A DNA stretch of 64,000 nt, taken from the NCBI GenBank assembly GCA_914767715.1, contig OU612068.1, positions 3,036,001 through 3,100,000 on the forward strand. The letters are read 5' to 3'. Within the stretch, counting starts at the first letter, position 1. Each line of letters begins with the position of its first letter. The position numbers and the translations under genes were made by a program. Source of the stretch: Membranipora membranacea (Eukaryota > Bryozoa > Gymnolaemata > Cheilostomatida > Membraniporidae). Below the pieces are notes generated by a model, which ran no database searches, was not told the DNA's origin, and worked only from the letters and a program-made list of their open reading frames with translations. Shown one piece after another: positions 47,084-59,699 of the stretch.

Positions 47084-48158
47084 GGATTTTGGAATGAACT
47101 TCGGCTGAAAAACGTCGACGGGATTAAACGTCGGCTGGAATGAACGTCGACTGGAATGAATCTCGAAATTCCCGGACCCAACGTCGAACTTCCTGGATTA
47201 AACGTCGACTACATTAGTTTATCGATGGAATCAATGGTAATGCAACTCCCCAAAATAATTGTGTAAAATAAAGAGGATCATTCACAAAGGTACTCACACC
47301 TGTTTATTATGAAGATTACCAAATCTCTGATGGCTGAATGGAATCAAGTATGTAATGAAGTTCCACAGAATTGTACTTGTCTGGTAATAAGAGTCAATTG
47401 AGTATGAGCGAGCTATTTTGACATGTACCCGCCCTTAATTGATGACATGATGGTACTGATGCTCAGTGAATTATTTCGCTCTCTTTCAATCAGAGATATA
47501 AAATCAATGGTATATCATGTGATCAACGTGCTTGCCTTCAGCAGAATTATATATGTTCTTTTCACAGACATGACAGATGTGATGACAATACTGCAACGGG
47601 ATACGAGTTTGCCGAGTCGATAAATGACGACTGGTGGACAGCACGCAGGAAGAATTGTGCACGGTTACAACGGTGTACTCCCTCTCATCGGTTACAATAA
47701 CTGGTACAAAAAATGATTGTTCATAAATATACGTAAACTACGACTCATAAGTCATATATTTCACTGCAGATAAAAAACTGATGGTATTGTGTACTCCGGG
47801 AGAACAGTGTACATTATCTCTTGGTAGCGCATGGCCCCGTCGGGACCTATTTCTCTTGCAGTATTTCATTACCATTTCTGTTTTGCACTACTCACTGAAT
47901 AGTACAATTCTGTGGAACTTCATTACATACTTGATTCCATTCAGCCATCAGAGATTTGGTAACCGTCATCATAAATAGATGAAAGTACCTTTGTGAATGA
48001 TCATCTTTATTTTACACAATTATTTTGGGGAGTTGCATTCCCATTGATTCCATATATAAACTAATTTAGTCGACGTTCAATCCAGGAAATTCGACGTTGG
48101 TTCCAGCTACGTTCATTCCCGTCGACGTTCGTTCCAGGCGACGTTCATTCCAATCCCC
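47084..48158. mobile_element. Foldback element with GTCGAC subterminal repeats and 8-bp TSD
   Basis: The two ~300-bp ends (47084-47395 and about 47870-48158) are inverted copies; the tips both contain GATTGGAATGAAC-like sequence. Each arm carries several copies of an ACGTCGAC/GGAATGAACGTCG motif. CCGTATTT occurs immediately outside both ends (47076-47083 and 48159-48166), an 8-bp target duplication as in hAT-type elements. No transposase is encoded in the ~475-bp centre. It lies 0.6 kb upstream of RNF185. Confidence 0.8.
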
Positions 48159-48778
48159 CCGTATTTCAGTCCGAGGTCAGGATACCGGGCATACCAGGGT
48201 AGGGCGTGGGATTGCTAGCCAGGGAGATAGAGAAGATGGTCCTTAGGGTCTAGGTTATTCCATGCTTTACTGGTACACACAAAGAAGGTGGACATGTCTG
48301 AAAATCAAATGGTTGGTTATCCACCCAAGTCTTTTGTTTGTGGTGTGAGTCAATTCATTAGGCCTCAAGACAGCCCTGCAACTCTCAAGACTACCTCACT
48401 AACATCTTAAGCCGTCTCAAGACTGCCCATTGATATGCCTTAAGAGTCTTTACGCCACTGTCGCTAGTCTGGTCAAGGTATCCCTTCAGAACTGATTAAC
48501 AATTTGTAGTGGATGATGGCCCGTTGTTTTATATTGCCCAAAACACTTTATGTCTGATGTTCCTGTGATGTATCCAACTGCAGTCACTGCCCTGGCGGTT
48601 GAAAAATGCGTTTTTGTCAAGGTGCATATTTGAGTCAGTCCAAACACGTGGGAATTATTTTGGATTTGGCCTTACTAAGCAATAAAGTAACCTACTCATA
48701 TAACATTTAGGTGCATCGAGCTGCTGAACAAACCGTTCTAGTCTCCCAGTTGATGATCTGACTGAGGCAGTTTAACAG

Positions 48779-51593
48779 ATGGCAGAGGGTGGCAGCTCTA
48801 GTGTAGGTGCTACTACAGGTGCTAGCACCCAATCTCCTCCCCCTCAGGAGACACCAGATGATTCTAGTGCTGCTTTTGAATGTAACATATGTCTAGACAC
48901 AGCTAAGGATGCCGTAGTGAGTTACTGTGGTCATCTATTTTGGTGAGTTTCTAGATGTTCAGAGTGTTTTTTAATTTACCTTTAAGTAGAAAACTATGAA
49001 AAAAATCATTTACAGGGCCAGAGCCATTGGAGATGTCCCAAAGCTCTTATAGTACATTCACTGAGATCCATTTCTGCAAGGCAAAGAAATTTGAGCTTAA
49101 CATTCACCTTAATGTCGGTATATCTTACTGTGATCACGTTCATATTTTTCAGTTGGCCATGTCTACACCAGTGGTTAGACACAAGACCCGATAGACAGAT
49201 GTGTCCGGTATGTAAAGCTGGTATCAGTAGAGAAAAAGTTATACCTCTCTACGGCAGAGGAAGCAAGGACAATGTGGACCCAAGGTATGTCTCACTTCTT
49301 TATCTTCATGTGGACCCAAGGTATGTCTCCTCACTTCTTTATCTTCATGTGGACCCAAGGTATGTCGTCTCACTTCTTTATCTTCATGTGGACCCAAGGT
49401 ATGTCTCACTTCTTTATCTTCATGTGGACCCAAGGTATGTCTCCTCACTTCTTTATCTTCATGTGGACCCAAGGTATGTCTCCTCACTTCTTTATCTTCA
49501 TGTGGACCCAAGGTATGTCTCACTTCTTTATCTTCATGTGGACCCAAGGTATGTCTCACTTCTTTATCTTCATGTGGACCCAAGGTATGTCTCCTCACTT
49601 CTTTATCTTCATGTGGACCCAAGGTATGTCTCCTCACTTCTTTATCTTCATGTGGACCCAAGGTATGTCTCCTCACTTCTTTATCTTCATGTGGACCCAA
49701 GGTATGTCTCCTCACTTCTTTATCTTCATGTGGACCCAAGGTATGTCTCACTTCTTTATCTTCATGTGGACACAAGGTATGTCTCCTCACTTCTTTATCT
49801 TCATGTGGACCCAAGGTATGTCTCCTCACTTCTTTATCTTCATGTGGACCCAAGGTATGTCTCCTCACTTCTTTATCTTCATGTGGACCCAAGGTATGTC
49901 TCACTTCTTTATCTTCATGTGGACCCAAGGTATGTCTCCTCACTTCTTTATCTTCATGTGGACCCAAGGTATGTCTCACTTCTTTATCTTCATGTGGACC
50001 CAAGGTATGTCTCCTCACTTCTTTATCTTCATGTGGACCCAAGGTATGTCTCCTCACTTCTTTATCTTCATGTGGACCCAAGGTATGTCTCACTTCTTTA
50101 TCTTCATGTGGACCCAAGGTATGTCTCCTCACTTCTTTATCTTCATGTGGACCCAAGGTATGTCTCCTCACTTCTTTATCTTCATGTGGACCCAAGGTAT
50201 GTCTCCTCACTTCTTTATCTTCATGTGGACCCAAGGTATGTCTCACTTCTTTATCTTCATGTGGACCCAAGGTATGTCTCCTCACTTCTTTATCTTCATG
50301 TGGACCCAAGGTATGTCTCCTCACTTCTTTATCTTCATGTGGACCCAAGGTATGTCTCCTCACTTCTTTATCTTCATGTGGACCCAAGGTATGTCTCCTC
50401 ACTTCTTTATCTTCATGTGGACCCAAGGTATGTCTCCTCACTTCTTTATCTTCATGTGGACCCAAGGTATGTCTCACTTCTTTATCTTCATGTGGACCCA
50501 AGGTATGTCGTCTCACTTCTTTATCTTCATATTGTGTCTCTCTTTGAGCAAAGTTCACAATGGTTTGTGTACAGGCTAGTATTAACTTTGTAAGGTTTGA
50601 TTATTTATATCACGTTGAACAGAATGAGTGTTACATTATTACTGTCAATCAAGTCATAGGGACTATTACTTACATATTTTTTTGATGAGGTCTTTCTACA
50701 AGTACTGCTGTCATATGACTATTGCCTCATTTTTATTTTTTCAGATCGAAATCACCACCAAGACCATCTGCTCAAAGAAGTGAGCCAGAAAGCACAGGGG
50801 TATGTTTAACATGTATTTGTGTGTCTGTAAGATGTTTTACATGAAAATATGTGAATAGCAAACAGCCACAATGCTTATTACTATCATACTATACTCATTG
50901 CTATCACTGGAATATTCCTAAAACATTTTTCAACCATGAATGCTGAAAATTTGGCAATAATATATGATATATTCAAGAACCTTCTGTTATTGTTTACGTT
51001 AAGAGCCATGTTTGATGTATTAACTACATTGTCATGTCACAAACAATAAATGTAGTTGCCTTAGTTACTCAATAAATATTTATGTATTTCCATTTTTCTG
51101 ATTTTCTATTTGCAGCAATTTGGTAATTTCAACTTTGGCAATCTGCAGCTATCCTTTGGAATCGGTGCTTTCCCATTTTCATTTTTTGCTTCCACTTTCA
51201 ATCAAGGCGACGCCAGACCAGGCCACCGTAAGTATTTAAACTCAAGTTATAAGTTTAGTTTATAGAACATGCCCACTAGACAGAGGGTTTTTGACTATAT
51301 GGGGTTGTGTATACCGTTCAACTAATTATGATGGCAGTGTCTTTGTTCCTTCAGTTGTTTTGATAAGACTAAAAAAAAAAGATATGTGTATATTAAACAG
51401 AAGAGCCACATACCTTGCTTACTGGCTTGTGCGTGTGATTGTATGATGTATTTTCATATGATTTATATTATGATTCTTTTTTGTCCCTTTTGCAGCTGCG
51501 ACAGGGACCCAACAACATGAGGAAGAACAGGTGTTATCTAGAATTTTCCTATTTGTTGCTGTATTCTTCGCCATCTGGCTTGTAATAGCCTAA
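48779..51593 (+). CDS. RNF185: RNF185, ER-membrane RING-type E3 ubiquitin ligase
   Basis: Five coding exons (48779-48942, 49153-49284, 50745-50799, 51116-51227, 51496-51593) give 186 residues in phase (human about 192). A Ser/Pro-rich N-terminus is followed by a C3HC4 [27 protein letters not shown] and CPVCKAG, with all zinc ligands present. GYGRG-type linker sequence ([11 protein letters not shown]) and a PPRP motif follow, then two hydrophobic C-terminal segments ([15 protein letters not shown] and [16 protein letters not shown]) that anchor the enzyme in the ER membrane. The family acts in ER-associated degradation together with its paralog RNF5. Exon 2 ends at the first unit of a 33-copy tandem array. 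If any later donor in that array is used, exon 2 grows by 12-13 residues per unit without a frame change. The ATG lies just after a TTTAACAG acceptor-like sequence, so an upstream non-coding exon is possible. Confidence 0.93.
49272..50528 (+). repeat. 33-copy minisatellite containing the RNF185 exon 2 splice donor
   Basis: Units of 39 bp (23 copies) or 36 bp (10 copies) are nearly identical; the lengths sum to the observed 1257 bp. Each unit contains the last 11 bases of exon 2 followed by its donor (GGACCCAAG|GTATGT). One unit (about 49766) reads GGACACAAG. All unit lengths are multiples of 3 and the exon frame ([13 protein letters not shown]) has no stop throughout. Confidence 0.98.
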
Positions 51594-53002
51594 AATTTAA
51601 ACCTATCCGCCACATCAAATAATAATGATATGTATTTCATATAGACTATCATTGTCAGGTATTCCCAAATTCAGAAGAAGAGAATCAGTCCTAAGTTATA
51701 TGCTGAGTTCAGAAAATGTAAAAAAAAGATTTGTTCACCTGGTTTATGTCACAAGCTATAACAAGCCATACCTGTCAACATTTTTTATTGGTTCATGGGA
51801 AAGGCATTCTCCAATATCCTTTTTCCTCAAGAGAAAAATCCACACTTTTTTATCTGGTCATTGTCATATCTTCTGTCATTGTCGAATTTTATGAAGGAAT
51901 GGAGATTTTGATGCTCAGATAATATATATTCAAACTATGATATAACCACATCAATGTAAAAAAATCATATACACACTCCATGGGTGGTCAGTAATATTAT
52001 TGTTGTATTTTAACTGTTGGGGGAGGGGGGGGGGTAGACTTACCCTGTATTGGCAAGCTTTGTCAAGACAGGCTAAGGCAAATTATACTGGAGTTTTTAA
52101 ATGTTGTTTTATGATAATGTGTTCTGCTCTACTGATAAAGGTACTGCTGCACTGTGTTCGACCACTACATTAGTGTCTAGAGCAAACAGAAAAGATTATA
52201 TATTTTGAGGTTAATTTATTTTTTTCATCCTGCTTTCCCAAACATTATGATGTACAGCACAAGTATAATAATATAGTTGATTATACAATAAAATGTAACA
52301 AAAATTAAAACAGGCTTTAAAAATCAAAAATACTGCTAGTAAAATATCTACATGATATGGTTGACTAATATGAAACTGAATGATTGATCACAATAACACG
52401 GGTTCCAGACATGCAGGGATGTTTAGTAGTGTTTCGATGAGCTATTAAAACACTTCCTAGTCAGTAAGAATATAACTAAGGTAGAAAAAAAATGTAACAA
52501 ATCAAAGATGAGTTTTGAAATTGTTAGAAAAACAAAGTTTGCATGACACGACAATTACAGGTTATCCATAATACATCAGAGAACTGAATCGATATTACAA
52601 AATCTATCACAAAAAATCAAACCGGCGAAAAATATACTTTCCTGAGAGTAGCATTTTGTCAAAACGTCAGCAAACAACTCGCATCTAGCTATTATTATTA
52701 TATTATAACTAGCATTGGGTCTATCTAGGATTTGTCTATGATTGACAGCATGAATTTGCTGCATGACTGGTCTTGCTTATGCTACAATATCAAAGTATTA
52801 AATTACTTTGTTTTACTCAGAAAATGGCTGACAGCGTTTGTTGGGAGAGCCAAAATCACATGATTCACAGATAACAAATGTTTCCTTAAAAAAATCATGC
52901 TCTTTACTTATTTTAGTATATATTTTAACAAGTCATATTGACTTTTCATGAAAAACACAGTTGAGATATAAATATGTGAGGTAAATGGGATGTTGATGTT
53001 GT
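51594..53002. other. Convergent 3' region of RNF185 and FLOT2
   Basis: No other gene. A plus-strand AATAAA (52287-52292) and a minus-strand AATAAA (52220-52215) are plausible polyadenylation signals for RNF185 and FLOT2, in which case the two 3' ends would overlap by roughly 100 bp. This is inference from hexamers only. A poly-G run lies at about 52020-52033. Confidence 0.35.
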
Positions 53003-56000
53003 TTACTTGGCTCCAGGCACCTGGTTCAGAACCTGCAATAAAGAGAATGGATACTGTCGTACTACATAGGTATATCCTTAGGGTTCTCCTCTCTTAGCCT
53101 TACATGACAATACAACTCCAAAAACAAGTTAATTGAGTGCATATCGTTAACAGAAGAGCAAGGACTGGTTTCATCCCAATATGAAATGGTACATACAAAT
53201 CTTTAGGAGGAAAAATTATCAGCCACCTGAAAGAGTCCTAGCACTATGGACAGTATAGATTACTCAAGCATGGGTGCTCAGTGCTCCATGTGAATTTTGA
53301 TGAATTCAAAATAATCAGACTGTTTGGCTCTGCCTAAATACCAATAATTCCTCCACTGATATGTACTGGATATTCTTTCATAAAGCGCTTAAACAATGAT
53401 AAAGAACCAGATGGAATCAGAGGAAGTCAATTCAAACTGCTTTATGGCTGAAAGCAAATATATATTTATGGATTGTAATCATGATATTATAATATACTCT
53501 TGGATGTTTGACCCATGTAATAATAGTCACAGCAATCTTACCTTGGATAGATCGACACCAGTGAGCGCTTGTACAGCAGGTGGCAGCTGACTGATAAGTT
53601 TGGTTACTTCAGATGTTGTTCTGTCATCGCCTACCATCACGATCTCATCTACTCTGGCGAGTGGGGCAGCAACCTCAGCAGCGACCTGATAGACAATAAT
53701 AGTCAAATTGTGATCAAAGTAATAACAAAATTACTCCCTTATCATGGGCTTATTTGGAAAACCAAATTTTGGAAATGTCCAGTGGACACTTGTCAATTAA
53801 AATTTTTAACCTTGAAGCTATTTCACCGTTTATGCAGCAGCTGCACCTTCCTTGACAAGTACTAAGACTTCAAAAATAGAAAATAGGATGGCTGGGAGTG
53901 ACATGAATGACATGAATTGATAATACACATTTTTTGACAGCCTGAGGCTGACTATGTAAGCCAGCCAATGGTAATATTGTATGCAAAGTCCAATTTACAT
54001 CATGACACAGTACCAAGCCCAAGTGGGATCAATGGACAACCATTCTTGTCTTAAATTACTAAAACAACCAGATATAATTTCTTACACATCCTTCTTTGAC
54101 ACAGCCCCATAGAGAATTATAGGGTAGTAATTCTGTATTGGAGCGGCCTCATTTACAAAAATGACTCTTATATGCACAAAAATTTGCAGCCGAATTCCTA
54201 TACTCAAATGCTATAACCTTGTAGCATCTTATTTTAAACTATTCAAGATTGGTTGTTGAGTTCCATCACTACAAACTGCCATGGTATGAGTTGTCCCAAC
54301 TTGTAGTTTGAGATGCAACTAGCAGGTCGAGATGATTGCAATTAAGCCTCAAAGTAAGGTTAAAATTCTTGCTAATTGGCAGCCATCCATCAAATTGTAC
54401 TCGATGCTTCAAACTCTACAAGCATATCTAGGTTGCTACTTGTAATACATTCCGCATTACACACATTTCACATACATAATCAACTCAGGCGGCTCTCATA
54501 GGCCAAAAGAATCTTTGTTGTATTTTTCATGTCTGACCCTCCCTGGATATGGCTAGGCCTACATACAAATGCACTAGCACAGCTAGTAGAAAGGCATGCA
54601 AAAACCCAAATCTCCATTCCTTTTAGGGTTCCTGTCCAGTTCCCAAAAGCGTCTGACAATACCACAAAGACCAATTTCAGGATGTAAACCAAACCACCAA
54701 TAAGCTTTAGCTGAGCGTATACTGACCTTTGGCAAAGTTTCAAGGATAAGGCTGACCATGGCAGCGTCTCCATACTGTTTATAGGCGGAAGCCTTGAGTC
54801 TCATCCTTTCTGCCTCAGCTTTACCGACAGCCTCGATGGATGTAGCCTCAGCCTCACCGATAAGTCTGATCCTCTCAGCATCAGCGCGGGCAGCCTCCAC
54901 CTTCTGTATTCTGTGAATTGGAAACATAATCATGGAATATGTGAACAGACATAAATAATCATCATGAAATGCATACAGAATTTGAATATGAACTACGGCT
55001 CTGACAACTGTCACTGTCACAACTGTCACTGCTGTTAAACAAGGTCTAATTATACAATACAATTTCATAACCTCATACAAGAAAGTGTACTCATGCATAC
55101 TGAGCCCATGATTTGTGGAATGGCAAACGATCGATCAGAACTAAATATCCATGAAACGTGTGCTGGTATATAATGATCTTTAGTTGCATACCATCAATCA
55201 AATGGTTTATGATACATACCATAAACCATCGAACCATAGCAATTTTAATATAAGCTGGGCAATATTGAAGTATTCGCTCATTAAAATAATATATATTGTG
55301 TCTTTCCTGCAAACCTCACTCTACAACAGTGAAGCAAAGACCTTAGTCTAAAGTCATAGGCTGCTATTTATGTTTTCAATCTGAAGGTCCCAAACAATCA
55401 ACCAACGCAAGTCACAAAACAAACCAATAGACCATATGACACCATATGACTTTACTGTATATCACTGTTTATTGTTACCATTGCTGCCTCTCCATAATAC
55501 TGCCCATATCTGTCTCACCTTTTACCCTCAGCGATCTGGTTGACTTTGTAAGCCTCGGCCTCTGCTGGAAGCTTGATGGTGGCGTGAAGCTCATTCTCTT
55601 TTCTCACGATCTCTTTGTCTTCCACACTAATCTGTTTTCTCCTCTCCACAACGTCGATTTCGATCTCTTCTGCCCTGATTTTCTGGTTAGTCTTGGCAGA
55701 CTGAAGCTCATAAGCGAGTTCAGCTTCTGCTTTCTGTACAAGTATGAAATCAACAATTATAACAACAATCTACTTCCAACATAATGGAGTATTAAATGTT
55801 GCAAGGCCAGTGTCCATCACAAGATATGTGATAGTTCTCAGAGAGACAGGACAGGTGGTTGTCAAAATAATGATATGGTGTCAATACTAAGCCTACAATA
55901 TTTATTTATCTGAACCAATGGCTAAGTTTGCACATGAGCACAGATAAGCTAACTCATTTTGTTAAGTTGCTCAATGAATTTGAAGTTTGCAACTATCTAA

Positions 56001-59000
56001 AGCTGTACTATGAATGAGGAATGACACAGCAAAGGACACGGCAAAGCACTATAACAAGTTTGTTCCCTCTGTGGTGGTGGAGGGATTTTGCAAAAGTTGT
56101 GTATTGATACCCATACATTGCAGTATCCCTCCGCTACCACAGAGGGAACAGACTTGTTCTAGCAAAGCACAAGGCCAACAAAATATCTCACAATGTAGGA
56201 TGTTAGCACTGACCTTTGCGTTGACCTCCTGGTCGAATTGAGCCTGCATCATCTGGTAACCTCTGCTGGAGTCGGCTATCCTGGAATCAGCCTCGTACTT
56301 TGTGTCCATCTGTGTCTTTTCAGCCTCAGCTTCCTGTAAATTAACATATGAATATCAATCAATGTTTACATTGTACAATCAAACGTCTGGTACCCACTGA
56401 GGTTGTGTATAAGACCACTATTCTCACCTAATGGCCTAGTTAGTAGTTGCACTAATAATTTCAATTGTAGGACTGGAGAGGCTGCTGTAATCTATAATTA
56501 GGTTTGAGAGATTAGGACATCACTGAATGGAAATGTCCGCCTGGACAACATTACCAAAGATTATAAATACATCATGACAGCTCTAGATCAAGTTTAATCC
56601 AATTGCCTGCATTCCAGTTGCTCCCGTCCACTGGCATCAAGAGCAACTCCCAATGCAGGCAAATGGACCAAACTAGGTCTACAACACCTCCTGACTTGAT
56701 AAGATTTTAAATGGTCTTTTGATTATTGTATATATTGGGTATGATAATCAACCTAGGAGAACTCCTATGTTAGATGTTAGTTATATAACCAATGACAATG
56801 AAAGAAAATCATATCAAAGATTATAAATAGTCATTGATCATATATATCATAATATCATCCATGAAGATGCAAACATCTGTCACATAAACCTAAAATCCAA
56901 TTGAGGTCATCACTAACTGAACCAACTATCAGAAGCACTGGGCTAGGAATATTGTTATTTATGGAACAAAATGTGGGACACACATGCAAAATGGGCACCT
57001 ATCATGGTGGTCAATGAACCCTTATAATATAATAAAACACCAACAAAAACTAGTAAGGCTATGAATAGTGAGCCATCTTGAATATTGGATTTATACTGCA
57101 GTTCAGATAGCAACAGGGAAATAGCTATCAATATTTATGCTTCAAATCAGGTATATAATATAAATAAAGCATTGAGTAAACATTATTCAGTACTCTACAT
57201 ATTTCAGCGTAGACTCGTGATTATGATTTCATCAAGCGTTAGCCTTGTATTGATAAGAATAGATTGTAGCCGCAGCACCACAATCTCTAACGAGGAGAAT
57301 AGACCGACTCTAATAACAAGTTTTGCACTTATCAGTAGTAATTTACAACTTATTTGATGATGTAGCAATAGTGAAGCATACAGACTTTGTTGATACCCTT
57401 TATTTCGCGTGGTAAACCATTCACCATGAAATTCCTTTTAATGATTGATTGTCATATGAGCATTACTGGGAAATATTCTTTCCCTAGAGAAGTGATTTGG
57501 CATAATTTCAAACTTCAATAATGATAAATGTTGCAATATATTTGAAGCAATGGTTGCCTCAGACACTCATAAAATCATTCCCATCCACTGCTGTACAAGG
57601 AAGTAAAGCCTTCACCACTTAGTAGATACTCAAGAATAGTCCCAGATCACGCAATTTAAATTATGAAATGAACATGGAACTTGGAAACTAAATGACTTGA
57701 ACAGAATGGCTCTGAGTATACGTCCATTCATCTGTACCCGGCCAGCTGCACTGTTATAATCTGAGATATTATCACAGAGATCAGGATAGTTTGATATGAG
57801 ATTAAATTCGATCCACATAACAGATCCTATTTCCTAAGCCATATCAGAGGGAAACATTTTGAAGTTTTCATACCTTGATTCCAGCATCTCTGTTAGATTC
57901 GGCGACACCAATGTCTGCATCTTTTTTGACAACAGCAGTCTGTGCTCGTCCCAGAGAGGTGAGATAGTCTACTTTGTCATAAACATCCTTGATTGTGAAC
58001 GATACAATCTCGATACCCATACGGCTCACATCGGGGGAGGCAACTTTACGTACCTCCTGAGCAAATTTATCTCTGTCTTGAAAGACTTCTTCCACTGTTA
58101 GTGTACCTGTGTGTGAAAATTATTACATAGAATAGTGTTAAGGGTAAAAATGCTACATTATTTTAATTGTCGTGTAATCTTCTGCAACCATTTTCATGAC
58201 AATATTTATGATACTTATGAAAATAAAAAATATAGGAGTATAAAAATTGTGTTGCGACAATCATGCATCGTTGCCAACTCTGCCATAATTCTATCATTTT
58301 TAAAGTAACATTAAGAAATATTGACAGCACAACGAAATAAAAAGATGGTGTTAATTTTCAATTTAGAGAATATCCGCTCTTTGGAATGTAACAATTGAAA
58401 GTAAACAAACTAAAACATTTCTTTATAACCAACCGATCTAGAAAACCTTTGTTAAATACGACTATGCAACTATTCATCAAAATCCATCCCCGGACAGAGA
58501 TTCTTTTTATACTTTTATAGAGATCAGTTCTGGTTCTACTATTATCAACAGTATGGTAATCTATAGACTTACCGAGAATGGCTCTGAGATGACCTTCAAG
58601 CGTCTGTAACACGATGCTTCCGATCTCAGTTGTAGTTTTACCCAGAAACTGCTCTACAGCTCTACCGATGAAGTCTGGGTCTTTCATGACCTTGATCTGT
58701 GACACACCTGTGACGTACAGAGGTACACCCTCAGCTGTCTCTACGCTCTCACAGACAGGGTGGAGTGTCATCACTTCTAATGGCAACCTGTAACAATAAT
58801 CAGGGAATGAGCAATGTGGGTGGGCTATGTTGTGTGTCAAAGTTAACTTCACGCAATAAGTCTATCATATTATACCATATTTTTTGCGACAGCTACATTG
58901 CTTAACCTTCATTACTCCTTACGGTTTTAATCACACATCAAGGTGTCTCACAAGTTCCACACTCTTGTGTTTATTTGTGTTCTGAAATAACAAGTAGGTT

Positions 59001-59699
59001 TACTTACAGCTGAACATCGGAGACACACCACCAGGCCCATCCCCAGTTACCGTTGATATATTTCTTTGCATCATCTCCACAACAGCCACCTTAAAAAAAA
59101 ACAGGAACAATTTGGCTGCAGGATTCATCTTGAGAGCCTTTCAGATTTCATCTGTTTGTATTCACTATACAACTTGCCTCGTTTATGCACCGTTGTCGAA
59201 TTTCCATCAATAGTGCCAATCAATGACTCAGTGACTGCTGTGGGCTCCTGGGGCTTGACTACTAAAGCCCCAAGAGCCAATGAGGACTGTCAGTTCACTA
59301 ATTTTGTATCTTGTCTGAACCAACGCAGCACAATAAATCACTCAATAGCCTATATGACACAAATAAATGACTATTTTACTGTAACTGCTATTTACTACAG
59401 CCAGCAGGAAGTTTGGGACCTACTCCCTGCTGCAAGTAACAAGAGAGCAAGACATAAAATATAAAATTGTTGCATTGCAGCATGATATCATTCAGTTTAC
59501 AGATCAAAAAATGTTACACAGATGATTGTGGCGCTAAAAAAATGATAGAGTATATCCTATAAAGTAAAAAACACTGACAACTTGCTTATATATAATATAG
59601 TTTAAAATTATTAATGAGACTCATCGATAATGCAACTGAATTTTACTTACCAGAGATGACCATCATTTCATTCGGCCCAACAGCATAGCAGTTCCCCAT
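53003..59699 (-). CDS. FLOT2: FLOT2, flotillin-2 membrane scaffold protein
   Basis: Nine exons on the minus strand (59699-59651, 59089-59008, 58787-58573, 58106-57874, 56333-56214, 55733-55519, 54910-54727, 53685-53542, 53032-53003) join in phase to 423 residues (human 428). The start MGNC has Gly2 for myristoylation and Cys4 for palmitoylation, as in FLOT2; WGWAWWC follows. The PHB/SPFH domain includes PLEVMTLHP, QFLGKTT, LQTLEGHLRAILG, PDVSRMGIEIVSFTIKDVYD and SLGRAQTAV. A long Ala/Glu-rich coiled coil (EAEAEK..., RADAERIRLIGEAEA, KAEAERM) and the C-terminal LPPAVQALTGVDLS segment complete the flotillin domain. It forms hetero-oligomers with flotillin-1 in detergent-resistant membrane domains and endosomes. 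The last exon encodes only nine residues (VLNQVPGAK). All introns keep the GT-AG rule. Confidence 0.95.
56054..56158. repeat. Hairpin-forming inverted repeat in FLOT2 intron 5
   Basis: Arms of about 33 bp (56054-56086 and 56125-56158; core TGTTCCCTCTGTGGT and complement) are separated by about 38 bases. It resembles a small MITE. Confidence 0.75.
56582..56684. repeat. Inverted repeat in FLOT2 intron 4
   Basis: Imperfect arms of about 42 bp with a 16-base loop; landmarks TTGCCTGCATT and AATGCAGGCAA. Confidence 0.65.

Noticed and set aside
49239-50558. Minus-strand 439-residue repetitive ORF (…[11 protein letters not shown]…) opposite the RNF185 array
   Set aside because: It exists only because the repeat units are multiples of 3 and lack stops in several frames; there is no non-repetitive domain, splice context or homology signal.
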